A DNA stretch of 12,928 nt from an uncultured Tissierellia bacterium (GTDB lineage: Bacteria; Bacillota; Clostridia; Tissierellales; Peptoniphilaceae): positions 1-12,928 of the forward strand of contig CABTZP010000029.1 in the NCBI GenBank assembly GCA_902489375.1, read 5' to 3'. The notes under the pieces were generated by a model. The model was not told where the DNA came from, searched no databases, and worked only from the letters and a program-made list of their open reading frames with translations. Position 1 is the stretch's first letter. Each line of letters opens with the position of its first letter. A program made the position numbers and the translations under genes. Positions 7,426 to 12,928 of the stretch are shown here, one piece after another.

Positions 7426-7458
7426 CAAAGGTTAAAAATTCCTTTTAATCTTTGAAAA
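7422..7458. terminator. Second, long A/T-rich hairpin
   Basis: Bases 7422-7437 and 7443-7458 pair over 16 positions with a single G-U wobble around the loop ATTCC. The stem starts inside the T-run of the first hairpin, so the two structures are mutually exclusive. Mostly A-U pairs and no T-run directly after it, so termination by this hairpin alone is doubtful. Confidence 0.45.
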
Positions 7459-7462
7459 GAAA

Positions 7463-7489
7463 AGGGGGCTCTTCGTCAGCCCTCTTTTT
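7463..7489. terminator. Third hairpin, probable bidirectional terminator
   Basis: AGGGGGCT (7463-7470) pairs with AGCCCTCT (7478-7485), 8 positions with one G-U on the plus strand, around CTTCGTC. TTTTTCTTT follows on the plus strand, and on the minus strand the stem is followed by TTTCTTTTC. It lies between two convergent genes and can end both transcripts. Confidence 0.8.
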
Positions 7490-7540
7490 CTTTGTCGGTT
7501 TATGGCAAGACCGGTGGGGAAGGAAGAAAAATCAGTCGCT

Positions 7541-8230
7541 TTAGAAAAGCTTTTCTGGGGCAGGAAAGAACATCAGAATAAAGCTAATCAGGAGAAGGAG
7601 GCAGGAAAGCCAGATGGTACGCATTCTCCAGCGAGGGACCAAAAGACTGCCCAGCCCGGCTCCCAGGGCAAAGACAAGGATGACCCCAAAATAGTGGAGA
7701 GAGCGATAAAAGAGTTTTTGATCATGGGTCATATGGTAATGGGATAGGGCTTCTACGCCACTTCGAAGGTTCCCGATGCACATCGTGCTGGCATACTGGT
7801 AAGAATTGACTTTGCGGAAGGTCTGAACCTGCATGGCACAGGAGAAAGAAACCAGGGCGTTCGCGATAAGATTGAAGGTATCGGGAAAAAAACCAACCAA
7901 AAAAAGAAGGAAAATTTCGGTCAGCAAGACCCGCTGGCGCCAGTGCAGGCCTTGAGAATCCTGATGCCGATGACGGATCCGTTCAGCGGCGGCGACACCC
8001 AGGGCAAAGAAAAAAAGGGGAATAAGGTAACGGATTGTGCCGTCAAGCCTCCCCTCAAACAAGTTTTTGCTTAGAAGAACGATATTTCCCGTTTGTGCGT
8101 TTGCGTAAACCTTCCCCCGGGCAATGTAGGTGTAAGCGTCCTGAAGGCCGCCGGACAGGGAAAGAAAGGCAGCTGTAACAAAAGATTCGGACATTTGTTT
8201 ATTGAATAAGATTGGTTCCGAAACGTCCAT
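7541..8230 (-). CDS. YoaK/DUF1275-family membrane protein
   Basis: 229 residues with about six hydrophobic segments. The N-terminal part carries the DUF1275 signature region: F-L-S-L-S-G-G-L-Q-D-A-Y-T-Y, then ANAQTGNIVLLSKNL. The middle has the family-like Q-V-Q-T-F-R and the C-I-G-N-L-R-S-G-V-E-A segment. The biochemical function of the family is not established; members are generally annotated as putative permeases or YoaK-like. AAAGG lies 3 bases before the ATG, with more purine-rich sequence further up. A second Met at residue 13 (MSESF) is possible. Monocistronic by position: it converges on the heptad gene and diverges from the 8407 gene. Confidence 0.85.
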   Translation of the reverse strand: MDVSEPILFNKQMSESFVTAAFLSLSGGLQDAYTYIARGKVYANAQTGNIVLLSKNLFEGRLDGTIRYLIPLFFFALGVAAAERIRHRHQDSQGLHWRQRVLLTEIFLLFLVGFFPDTFNLIANALVSFSCAMQVQTFRKVNSYQYASTMCIGNLRSGVEALSHYHMTHDQKLFYRSLHYFGVILVFALGAGLGSLLVPRWRMRTIWLSCLLLLISFILMFFPAPEKLF

Positions 8231-8277
8231 AATCCTTTCCCTTCTCCCCCTCTATCATTCGCTTCTTTATTTTAAAC

Positions 8278-8307
8278 ATTTTAAACCGCAGTCGGACTTT
8301 CCGTAAA
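8278..8307 (-). promoter_or_regulatory. Probable promoter of the DUF1275 gene
   Basis: Read on the minus strand, TTTACG (8307-8302) and TAAAAT (8283-8278) are separated by 18 bases. They match the -35 and -10 consensus in 4 and 5 of 6 bases and lie 48 bases before the start codon. Confidence 0.5.
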
Positions 8308-8340
8308 GGGGTGATGTTTCGCCAATTCGAATCAGCCTTG

Positions 8341-8369
8341 TTGAAGAAGGCATTTTCGTGGTATTAAAT
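8341..8369 (+). promoter_or_regulatory. Possible promoter of the 8407 gene
   Basis: TTGAAG at 8341-8346 and TTAAAT at 8364-8369 are separated by 17 bases. The match is weak but the position fits a leader of about 30 bases before the TTG at 8407. Confidence 0.35.
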
Positions 8370-8406
8370 AAGAAAAGAAACGACGCTTCTAATCGGGAAA
8401 AACTTT

Positions 8407-9996
8407 TTGGATGAACAGAAAGGCAGACTGATTTTGAAAAATAAAAATGAGCTCATTGACGGCATCTTACTTTTTCTATATGGCCTCTTCACCTATTTTT
8501 GCTGGAGACTGGCCAAGTTTGGCGAATTCAAACAAAGGGGAAAAATCATTTTCATCGCCTTTGCTTTGCTCGTCGTTTTTCTTTTGATTAAGTTTTATTT
8601 TCGAAACAAGGAGGAACAGCCTAAAAACGCGGGCCTTTTTAAAGTCAAGTTGGGGATTTTTCTCGCCCTGAGTTTCCTTTTCGGGGGCCTGATCCTCTAT
8701 GAAGCGGTTCCCTATCACGGGGCCCTTTCCTGGAAAATTCAGGAATGGCGAAATCATAAAAAAATTCAAGTCGTCCATACCAACCTCTACCAAGAAGGCC
8801 TCCAGGGAATCCTTTCCGACATCCGGGCCAATGAGCCCATGCCCGATGACCTTTACCTTGCTGACCGTCTGGTTCTTCAGTTTGAACCCAGCGGAAAAAT
8901 CACAAGGCTGGAAAGCTTTCTTTATGGAAAATCGAAGGAGGGAAAGGTTAAAACTTTTCTGATTTCCTATGACTTGCTCAAGGGTCCTCAACTCGACCTT
9001 TGGCTGGGCGGGGAGGCAAATCCGGATTTTTCAAAGGAAAAGCGTCTTGCGCCTTTTTTGACCATTCTGGACCTTTCAAATTTTTTCTCCCAGGCCAGGG
9101 CCTGGGCAAAGGATGAAACCAGTCCCATCCTTGAATTTTTATATGATGGAAAAAGGTCCTTCCATACCGACGAGGGCATGGTATTTATTCCAGGAGATGC
9201 CGATGGGGACGGGGTTTTGGGAAAAATGAATGCCTTGCTCCAGATCCAGGAAGGAGGAGAAATTTCGGGATATGAAGCGTCTCTTTACATTCCCTCGATG
9301 CCCGAAATCATCCCGATTCGCTATATCATGGAGCCGGAGTATCGGTCGATGGAAACCCTGATGGAGGAAGAAGCGCGCCAAAAGATCAAAGAAGCCCAGG
9401 ATCAAGCCGAAAAGAACCAAGAGGAGTCAGAAAATCGTCCCGCTGAAGAAAAGGCAAGTCAGATGCCGGGAAAGCCCCAGATCATTCCTAACCAGCCGGA
9501 ATGGACGGAAGACCAAAAGACCGGAGAGCTGTATACTTTCCTATCCGCCGATCAAAGCAAGGGATACCGGCTCTCGGTAATGGATGCGGCCGCGGGTCTT
9601 CGCATTTATAAGCTGGAGGGAACAAAGGACGAGGGCCATCGCTGGGAACTTTTAAATCCCAATCCCTGCCTGAGTGAAACCGGCCTTGCCATGGGGGTGG
9701 AATTTTTCACAGAAAACCTGGGCTTTGTTGGCCTGGAAAGCCCGACGGGCCTAAGCTCTCGGATCTTTCGAACGGCAGATGGGGGAGATAATTTTGAAGA
9801 GGTTATTTTGCCTAAGGACAAGATCAAAACCATCCCCAAAGAAGCGGCCGCTTTAGGCTTAGAACCCATTGACTTCGCCTATTTGGAAATGCCGGTAAAA
9901 ACTGATCAGGGCTATGCCCTGACCCTTAGGGTATCGGATCTCAAAGAAGGCATCACATTTTACTCTGAAGATGAGGGAAAAAGCTGGCACCTGTAA
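8407..9996 (+). CDS. Unrecognised membrane-anchored protein with Asp-box motifs
   Basis: 529 residues, not assigned to a named family. Three hydrophobic helices lie near the N-terminus (about 17-35, 46-64, 81-102), and the rest appears to be one large, probably external, domain. D-A-D-G-D-G-V-L-G at 264-272 resembles a calcium-binding DxDxDG loop. A charged helix followed by a Pro-rich hinge (about 320-365) separates this from a C-terminal part. That part holds two Asp-box motifs of the BNR/sialidase type: T456-A-D458-G-G-D-N-F463 and S520-E-D522-E-G524-K-S-W527, the second at the extreme C-terminus. Asp-boxes usually mark beta-propellers, but two boxes in about 165 residues is short for a full one. 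The start is a TTG at 8407 behind GGGAAAAAC; a second TTG at LKNKNELI preceded by AAAGG is also possible. No enzyme function can be claimed. Confidence 0.75.
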   Translation: MDEQKGRLILKNKNELIDGILLFLYGLFTYFCWRLAKFGEFKQRGKIIFIAFALLVVFLLIKFYFRNKEEQPKNAGLFKVKLGIFLALSFLFGGLILYEAVPYHGALSWKIQEWRNHKKIQVVHTNLYQEGLQGILSDIRANEPMPDDLYLADRLVLQFEPSGKITRLESFLYGKSKEGKVKTFLISYDLLKGPQLDLWLGGEANPDFSKEKRLAPFLTILDLSNFFSQARAWAKDETSPILEFLYDGKRSFHTDEGMVFIPGDADGDGVLGKMNALLQIQEGGEISGYEASLYIPSMPEIIPIRYIMEPEYRSMETLMEEEARQKIKEAQDQAEKNQEESENRPAEEKASQMPGKPQIIPNQPEWTEDQKTGELYTFLSADQSKGYRLSVMDAAAGLRIYKLEGTKDEGHRWELLNPNPCLSETGLAMGVEFFTENLGFVGLESPTGLSSRIFRTADGGDNFEEVILPKDKIKTIPKEAAALGLEPIDFAYLEMPVKTDQGYALTLRVSDLKEGITFYSEDEGKSWHL

Positions 9997-10011
9997 GAGA
10001 ACAGGCGCCAG
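9978..10011 (-). terminator. Terminator of the ferredoxin gene, overlapping the end of the 8407 gene
   Basis: CTGGCACCTGT (9984-9994) pairs with ACAGGCGCCAG (10001-10011) over 11 positions with one A-C mismatch and a 6-base loop. On the minus strand the stem is followed by CTTTTTC (9983-9977), a proper terminator tail, and it starts 8 bases after the ferredoxin stop. On the plus strand no T-run follows. The left arm is inside the last codons of the 8407 gene, and its stop codon runs into the loop. Confidence 0.75.
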
Positions 10012-10019
10012 GGAAAAAA

Positions 10020-10751
10020 TTAGAGAGAATCAATGATCCGTCCGTCTCTGGAAATCGTGATAACTTGCCAGGGAATGAATTTTCCGCTTTTTTTCAGGGC
10101 CTTCTCGGCGGCCGCCTGAAGTCCGCCGCAGCAGGGAACTTCCATGCGAACGACCGTCAAGCTTTTGATCTCATTTTCGGCTAAGATTTGCGTGAGTTTT
10201 TCAGAATAGTCTACCCCGTCGAGTTTCGGGCAGCCGATCAGGGTGACCCTTCCCTTCATCAGCTCCTCATGGAGATTGGCATAGGCGTAAGCTGTGCAGT
10301 CAGCCGCGATGAGAAGCTTTGTCCCGTCAAAAAAAGGAGCCTGGACCGGGACCAGTTTGATCTGGCAGGGCCATTGAGCAAGCTGAGAGGAAGGGGCTTG
10401 GGAGGAGGCGGACATTGGCTTTTCTCCTCCCTCCTTCTTTTTTAGGGCCATCCATCGGGATCCGGGGCATCCGCCCTGGGGAGGGAAAGCGGACGAATGG
10501 ATCGCTTTTTCTTTTTGCGCCTTGCTTCTTTTCACCGCTTCTTCGTCGTAAGCCGGCGCTTCTCTTTCTTCAAAGGTGATGGCACCGGTCGGGCAAGCGG
10601 GCAGGCAGTCTCCAAAGCCGTCACAGAAATTTTCCCGCACTAACTTCGCCTTTCCCTCAACGATATCAATCGCTCCTTCGTGACAGGCGCTGGCGCAAAG
10701 GCCGCAGCCGTTGCACTTTTCTTCGTCGATACGAATGATTTGTCTTTTCAT
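10020..10751 (-). CDS. 4Fe-4S ferredoxin-domain protein with Cys-rich C-terminal domain
   Basis: 243 residues in two parts. Residues 1-60 are a two-cluster ferredoxin fold: C13-x2-C16-x2-C19-x3-C23 for one cluster, then C43-x5-C49-x3-C53-P for the other, where the second position of the usual CxxCxxCxxxC is Phe46. A variable charged linker (60-125), including G-G-C95-P-G-S-R, leads to a conserved C-terminal domain with L-L-I-A-A-D-C152-T-A-Y-A-Y, L-I-G-C174-P-K-L-D and M-E-V-P-C207-C208-G-G. This combination is familiar from clostridial iron-sulfur proteins encoded beside Crp/Fnr regulators, sometimes near hybrid cluster protein. No hcp gene is in this window. Probably a cytoplasmic electron carrier or cluster-based sensor; its redox partner is unknown. 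The start is supported by AAAGGAGAAACA before the ATG. It is divergent from the regulator at 10870. Confidence 0.85.
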   Translation of the reverse strand: MKRQIIRIDEEKCNGCGLCASACHEGAIDIVEGKAKLVRENFCDGFGDCLPACPTGAITFEEREAPAYDEEAVKRSKAQKEKAIHSSAFPPQGGCPGSRWMALKKKEGGEKPMSASSQAPSSQLAQWPCQIKLVPVQAPFFDGTKLLIAADCTAYAYANLHEELMKGRVTLIGCPKLDGVDYSEKLTQILAENEIKSLTVVRMEVPCCGGLQAAAEKALKKSGKFIPWQVITISRDGRIIDSL

Positions 10752-10798
10752 TGTTTCTCCTTTCTTTGGTCTATTTTATCTTTTTTCACACCCTTCTC

Positions 10799-10827
10799 TT
10801 GCATTTCTAAGAACAGGATACTAGGAT
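10799..10827 (+). promoter_or_regulatory. Possible promoter of the Crp/Fnr gene
   Basis: TTGCAT (10799-10804) and TAGGAT (10822-10827) are separated by 17 bases in the 118-base divergent gap. The match to consensus is moderate. On the minus strand TAAAAT (about 10779-10774) could be the -10 for the ferredoxin gene. No clear TTGAT-N4-ATCAA or TGTGA-N6-TCACA palindrome was found; only a TGTGA half-site (minus strand, 10790-10786) is present. Confidence 0.4.
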
Positions 10828-10869
10828 GAAAATAGAAAAGACGTTGTTTATACCACGAGAGGGCTTTTT

Positions 10870-11574
10870 ATGAAAAAATCAAGAGGGGAAGGACGGGAAG
10901 AAAAAGAACAGGCGCTGGTTCAAAATAGTTTGCTTTTTCAAAATTTTTCCAAAGAGGAACTGAAGGATGCCTTAGCGGCAATGAAGGCAAAGAAGGAATC
11001 CTTTAAAAAAGAGGAAATCATTTTTCACTCCGGAGAAAGGACCAGCCGTTTTGGACTGGTCCTTTCGGGGAGCGTACGGATTGAAAGCAATGATTTCTGG
11101 GGAAATCGAACGGTTTTGAGCATGGTGGGTCCCGGAGACTTTTTTGCGGAAGCCTTTGCTATCTTGGCAAAAGAAGTGCTGACGGTGGATGTCCAGGCAA
11201 GCGAAGACGCGTCCATTCTTGTGATGGACCTTTCTTGCCTAAATCAGATGGATGATCCTCCTCTTCTTTGGAAGGTGAAGGTCCTACAAAACCTTTTGAT
11301 GATTTCCGTTCATAAAAATTTGGCCCTTTCCAGGAGAAGCTTTCAGATTTCGCCCAAGACGGCCCGGGGTCGAGTGATGGCTTTTTTGAATTTCTATGCT
11401 GTAAAAACCCGAAAAAAGGAATTTGACATTCCCTTTGACCGCCAGGAAATGGCTGATTACTTAAATCTGGACCGATCGGCTCTTTCCAAAGAGCTGGGGA
11501 AAATGAGAGCGGAAGGGCTGATCCGCTTTCATAAAAATCATTTTGTCATGATCCATGAAGGGACTTTTTTGTAA
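10870..11574 (+). CDS. Crp/Fnr-family transcriptional regulator
   Basis: 234 residues, normal length. Residues about 20-130 are the cyclic-nucleotide-type beta-roll (F-S-K-E-E-L, GERTSRFGLVLSGSVRI, VGPGDFFAEAFAI). A dimer helix follows (about 131-155), and the C-terminal winged helix-turn-helix reads FDIPFDRQEMADYLNLDRSA, then L-S-K-E-L-G-K-M-R-A-E-G-L-I. The only cysteine is in the roll (L-S-C-L-N-Q), so an FNR-type Fe-S cluster is ruled out. The cAMP-binding residues of Crp are not evident either, so the effector is unknown. GAGAGGG lies 7 bases before the ATG. Divergent from the ferredoxin gene, which is its most likely target, and followed directly by the Nudix gene. Confidence 0.9.
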   Translation: MKKSRGEGREEKEQALVQNSLLFQNFSKEELKDALAAMKAKKESFKKEEIIFHSGERTSRFGLVLSGSVRIESNDFWGNRTVLSMVGPGDFFAEAFAILAKEVLTVDVQASEDASILVMDLSCLNQMDDPPLLWKVKVLQNLLMISVHKNLALSRRSFQISPKTARGRVMAFLNFYAVKTRKKEFDIPFDRQEMADYLNLDRSALSKELGKMRAEGLIRFHKNHFVMIHEGTFL

Positions 11575-11991
11575 ATGAAAAGGATACAAGTGGTCGCTGC
11601 CGCGATTTGCGATTCGTTCGAAAATCCAAAAAAAATTTTCGCCACTGAAAAGGGATATGGAAATTATCAGGGGAAGTGGGAATTTCCCGGAGGAAAGATC
11701 GAACCGGGAGAGTCTCCTGAAGAGGCGCTTATTCGGGAAATTCAGGAAGAACTGGACGTCCGAGTGGAAATAGGACCTGAATTGGGAAGAGTGGACTATC
11801 ATTATCCTGAGTTTCATGTGCAAATGAGCTGTTATTTTTGCCGAATCGCTCAAGGCAATATCGTCTTAAAAGAAGCGTCCGATGCCAAATGGCTTGGCAA
11901 AGATGATCTTTTTTCAGTGGACTGGCTTCCTTCAGATCGTTCCTTAATAAAACGGTTAGAGGAGATCATGGGAGAAGAACTTTTGCAATGA
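11575..11991 (+). CDS. Nudix hydrolase, MutT/NudG-like nucleoside triphosphate pyrophosphohydrolase
   Basis: 138 residues, typical for small MutT-like enzymes. The Nudix box is complete at G40-x5-E46-x7-R54-E55-x2-E58-E59, with all metal-binding glutamates present. The Gly of the last x-G-U element is Asp61, a substitution also common in this subgroup. W-E-F-P-G-G precedes the box. Such enzymes hydrolyse oxidised or non-canonical (deoxy)nucleoside triphosphates to the monophosphate and pyrophosphate; the exact substrate cannot be read from sequence. The ATG abuts the TAA of the Crp/Fnr gene with no gap. The nearest AAGGGA is about 12 bases upstream, so translational coupling to the regulator is likely. 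Confidence 0.9.
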   Translation: MKRIQVVAAAICDSFENPKKIFATEKGYGNYQGKWEFPGGKIEPGESPEEALIREIQEELDVRVEIGPELGRVDYHYPEFHVQMSCYFCRIAQGNIVLKEASDAKWLGKDDLFSVDWLPSDRSLIKRLEEIMGEELLQ

Positions 11992-12049
11992 GCGCTTATT
12001 CCCCGCCTCAAAAAATAAGTCCATCATCAAGACAGCTGCCATGTTCAAA

Positions 12050-12907
12050 TTAGATGACCTGAAAGATAAAAAACTTAAGATAGGCGGTCTCCGGGACATC
12101 AATCAGAATGGGATGGTCCGGCGCTTGCTGGCGAAATTCAATTTGTTTGAGCCGAACACCCGCCTCATGGGCGGCTTGATTGACTTCTTTTAGGAAAAGT
12201 TCCTGGGACATGAAGTGGGAGCAGGAGCAGGTCGCGAGATAGCCTCCGCGGGGAAGGATGCGCATCGCCAAGGCATTGATCCGTTGATAACCCTTTGCGG
12301 CCTGGCGGATGGTGGACCGAGACTTTGTAAAAGCGGGGGGATCCAGAATGATAAAATCCCAGGGATGATCTTTTTTGGCCAGCTTTTCTTCCAGGAAATC
12401 GAAGGCATCGGCGACGATCCATTGAATTTGCTCCTGGACGCCGTTCAGTTCTGCGTTTTTTCGGGCCATGGTGATGGCACGCGCGGAAACATCCAGGGCG
12501 CAAACCTCCAAAGCCCCGCCCCGGAGGGCATTTAGGGCAAAGGAGCCAGTGTGGGTAAAGCAGTCAAGGACCCTTCTTCCCTGACAAAGGTCCTGTATCC
12601 TCCTTCGGTTTTCTTTTTGGTCCAGAAAAAAACCTGTTTTTTGCCCCTCTGCCACATCCACCTGATAACGAATGCCATTTTCCATGATTTCTGTAATTGG
12701 GGAGGCAGGCGGATCAAAAAAGAAGGGGGCGGCATGAGGGGCCTGATCCGGGGAAAGGGTAAACCAGCCCTTACCCTGATCTAAACCTTCTTTTTCTCGC
12801 AAAGAATCGTCATTTCGCTCATAGATTCCACGGATTTGCTCTCCCTCTTCTCGCAAAACTTCGGCTAAAAGGGGATAAAGCAGAGCTTTTCTTTTTTCCA
12901 TCCCAAA
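12050..12907 (-). CDS. Class I SAM-dependent rRNA methyltransferase, RlmI-like, N-terminus missing
   Basis: About 286 genuine codons survive at the contig end. The order matches the RlmI/YccW group: Y-E-R-N-D-x-S-L-R-E-K-E-G-L, then E-G-Q-K-T-G-F-F-L-D-Q-K-E-N-R, SAM motif I V-L-D-C-F-T-H-T-G-S-F-A-L, motif IV I-L-D-P-P-A-F-T-K-S, the T-C-S-C-S segment, and D-H-P-I-L-I-D-V-P-E-T-A-Y-L-K at the C-terminus. E. coli RlmI makes m5C1962 in 23S rRNA; homologues in Bacillota are annotated the same way, but position specificity is not proven here. Full-length proteins are near 390-400 residues, so about 100-110 residues including the PUA domain are lost. An apparent GTG start giving M-C-S-S-D-L is adapter sequence and must not be used. 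Convergent with the Nudix gene. Confidence 0.9.
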   Translation of the reverse strand, partial: FGMEKRKALLYPLLAEVLREEGEQIRGIYERNDDSLREKEGLDQGKGWFTLSPDQAPHAAPFFFDPPASPITEIMENGIRYQVDVAEGQKTGFFLDQKENRRRIQDLCQGRRVLDCFTHTGSFALNALRGGALEVCALDVSARAITMARKNAELNGVQEQIQWIVADAFDFLEEKLAKKDHPWDFIILDPPAFTKSRSTIRQAAKGYQRINALAMRILPRGGYLATCSCSHFMSQELFLKEVNQAAHEAGVRLKQIEFRQQAPDHPILIDVPETAYLKFFIFQVI

Positions 12908-12908
12908 A

Positions 12909-12928
12909 AGATCGGAAGAGCACACGTC
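12909..12928. other. Illumina TruSeq adapter remnant
   Basis: The last 20 bases begin AGATCGGAAGAGC and continue with the TruSeq read-1 adapter. This is not genomic DNA. Read on the minus strand it encodes the spurious M-C-S-S-D-L start of the methyltransferase frame. Confidence 0.97.

Noticed and set aside
7543..7556. Perfect palindrome AGAAAAGCTTTTCT at the end of the DUF1275 gene
   Set aside because: It has no loop and codes for the last residues (E-K-L-F). The third hairpin is a better terminator.
10752..10869. FNR or CRP operator between the divergent genes
   Set aside because: Only one TGTGA half-site was found; no palindrome matching either consensus is present.
11992..12049. Terminator between the Nudix and methyltransferase genes
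   Set aside because: The only pairing seen (GCTTATT with AATAAGT) is A/T-rich with a long loop and no T-run, so it is not convincing.
12050..12925. Complete 291-residue methyltransferase starting at GTG 12925
   Set aside because: The first codons are adapter sequence and the family's N-terminal PUA domain is missing.

Overview
The window reads as a chromosomal contig from a low-to-mid GC Gram-positive anaerobe of the Bacillota (Clostridia-like). The support is the A/G-rich ribosome binding sites (AAAGGAG, AGAAGG types), short operons, a clostridial-type ferredoxin next to a Crp/Fnr regulator, and an MMPL transporter paired with a secreted X-X-X-Leu-X-X-Gly heptad protein. The genus cannot be named from the sequence alone. 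Both ends are assembly ends: the left edge lies inside a tandem repeat, and the right edge carries 20 bases of Illumina adapter.

Layout. Positions 1-168 hold four degenerate 42-bp tandem repeats, followed by a gene-free stretch. A minus-strand YhhN/lysoplasmalogenase-type membrane protein comes next (388-1062). After about 400 bases without a gene comes a three-gene plus-strand operon (1562-7398): a TetR regulator, an MMPL/RND transporter that overlaps it by ATGA, and a 1030-residue secreted coiled-coil protein. The operon starts from a promoter bracketed by two 13-bp palindromes that look like TetR operators, and ends in a cluster of hairpins. The last hairpin can also terminate the convergent minus-strand YoaK/DUF1275 membrane protein (7541-8230). 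Divergent from that is an unrecognised 529-residue membrane-anchored protein with Asp-box motifs (8407-9996), which converges on a minus-strand ferredoxin-domain protein (10020-10751). A Crp/Fnr regulator is divergent from the ferredoxin (10870-11574), and a Nudix hydrolase abuts the regulator (11575-11991). The contig ends in a minus-strand RlmI-type RNA methyltransferase that lacks its N-terminus (12050-12907).

How the genes may work together. The TetR/MMPL/heptad operon is the main functional unit: an autoregulated export system in which a proton-driven MMPL pump is made together with a long extracytoplasmic coiled-coil partner. Its substrate is unknown. The ferredoxin and the Crp/Fnr regulator form a divergent pair, which suggests redox- or nitrosative-stress control, but the regulator has no cysteine cluster of its own. 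The Nudix gene is probably co-transcribed with the regulator. No rRNA, tRNA, CRISPR array, transposase or prophage gene was seen.
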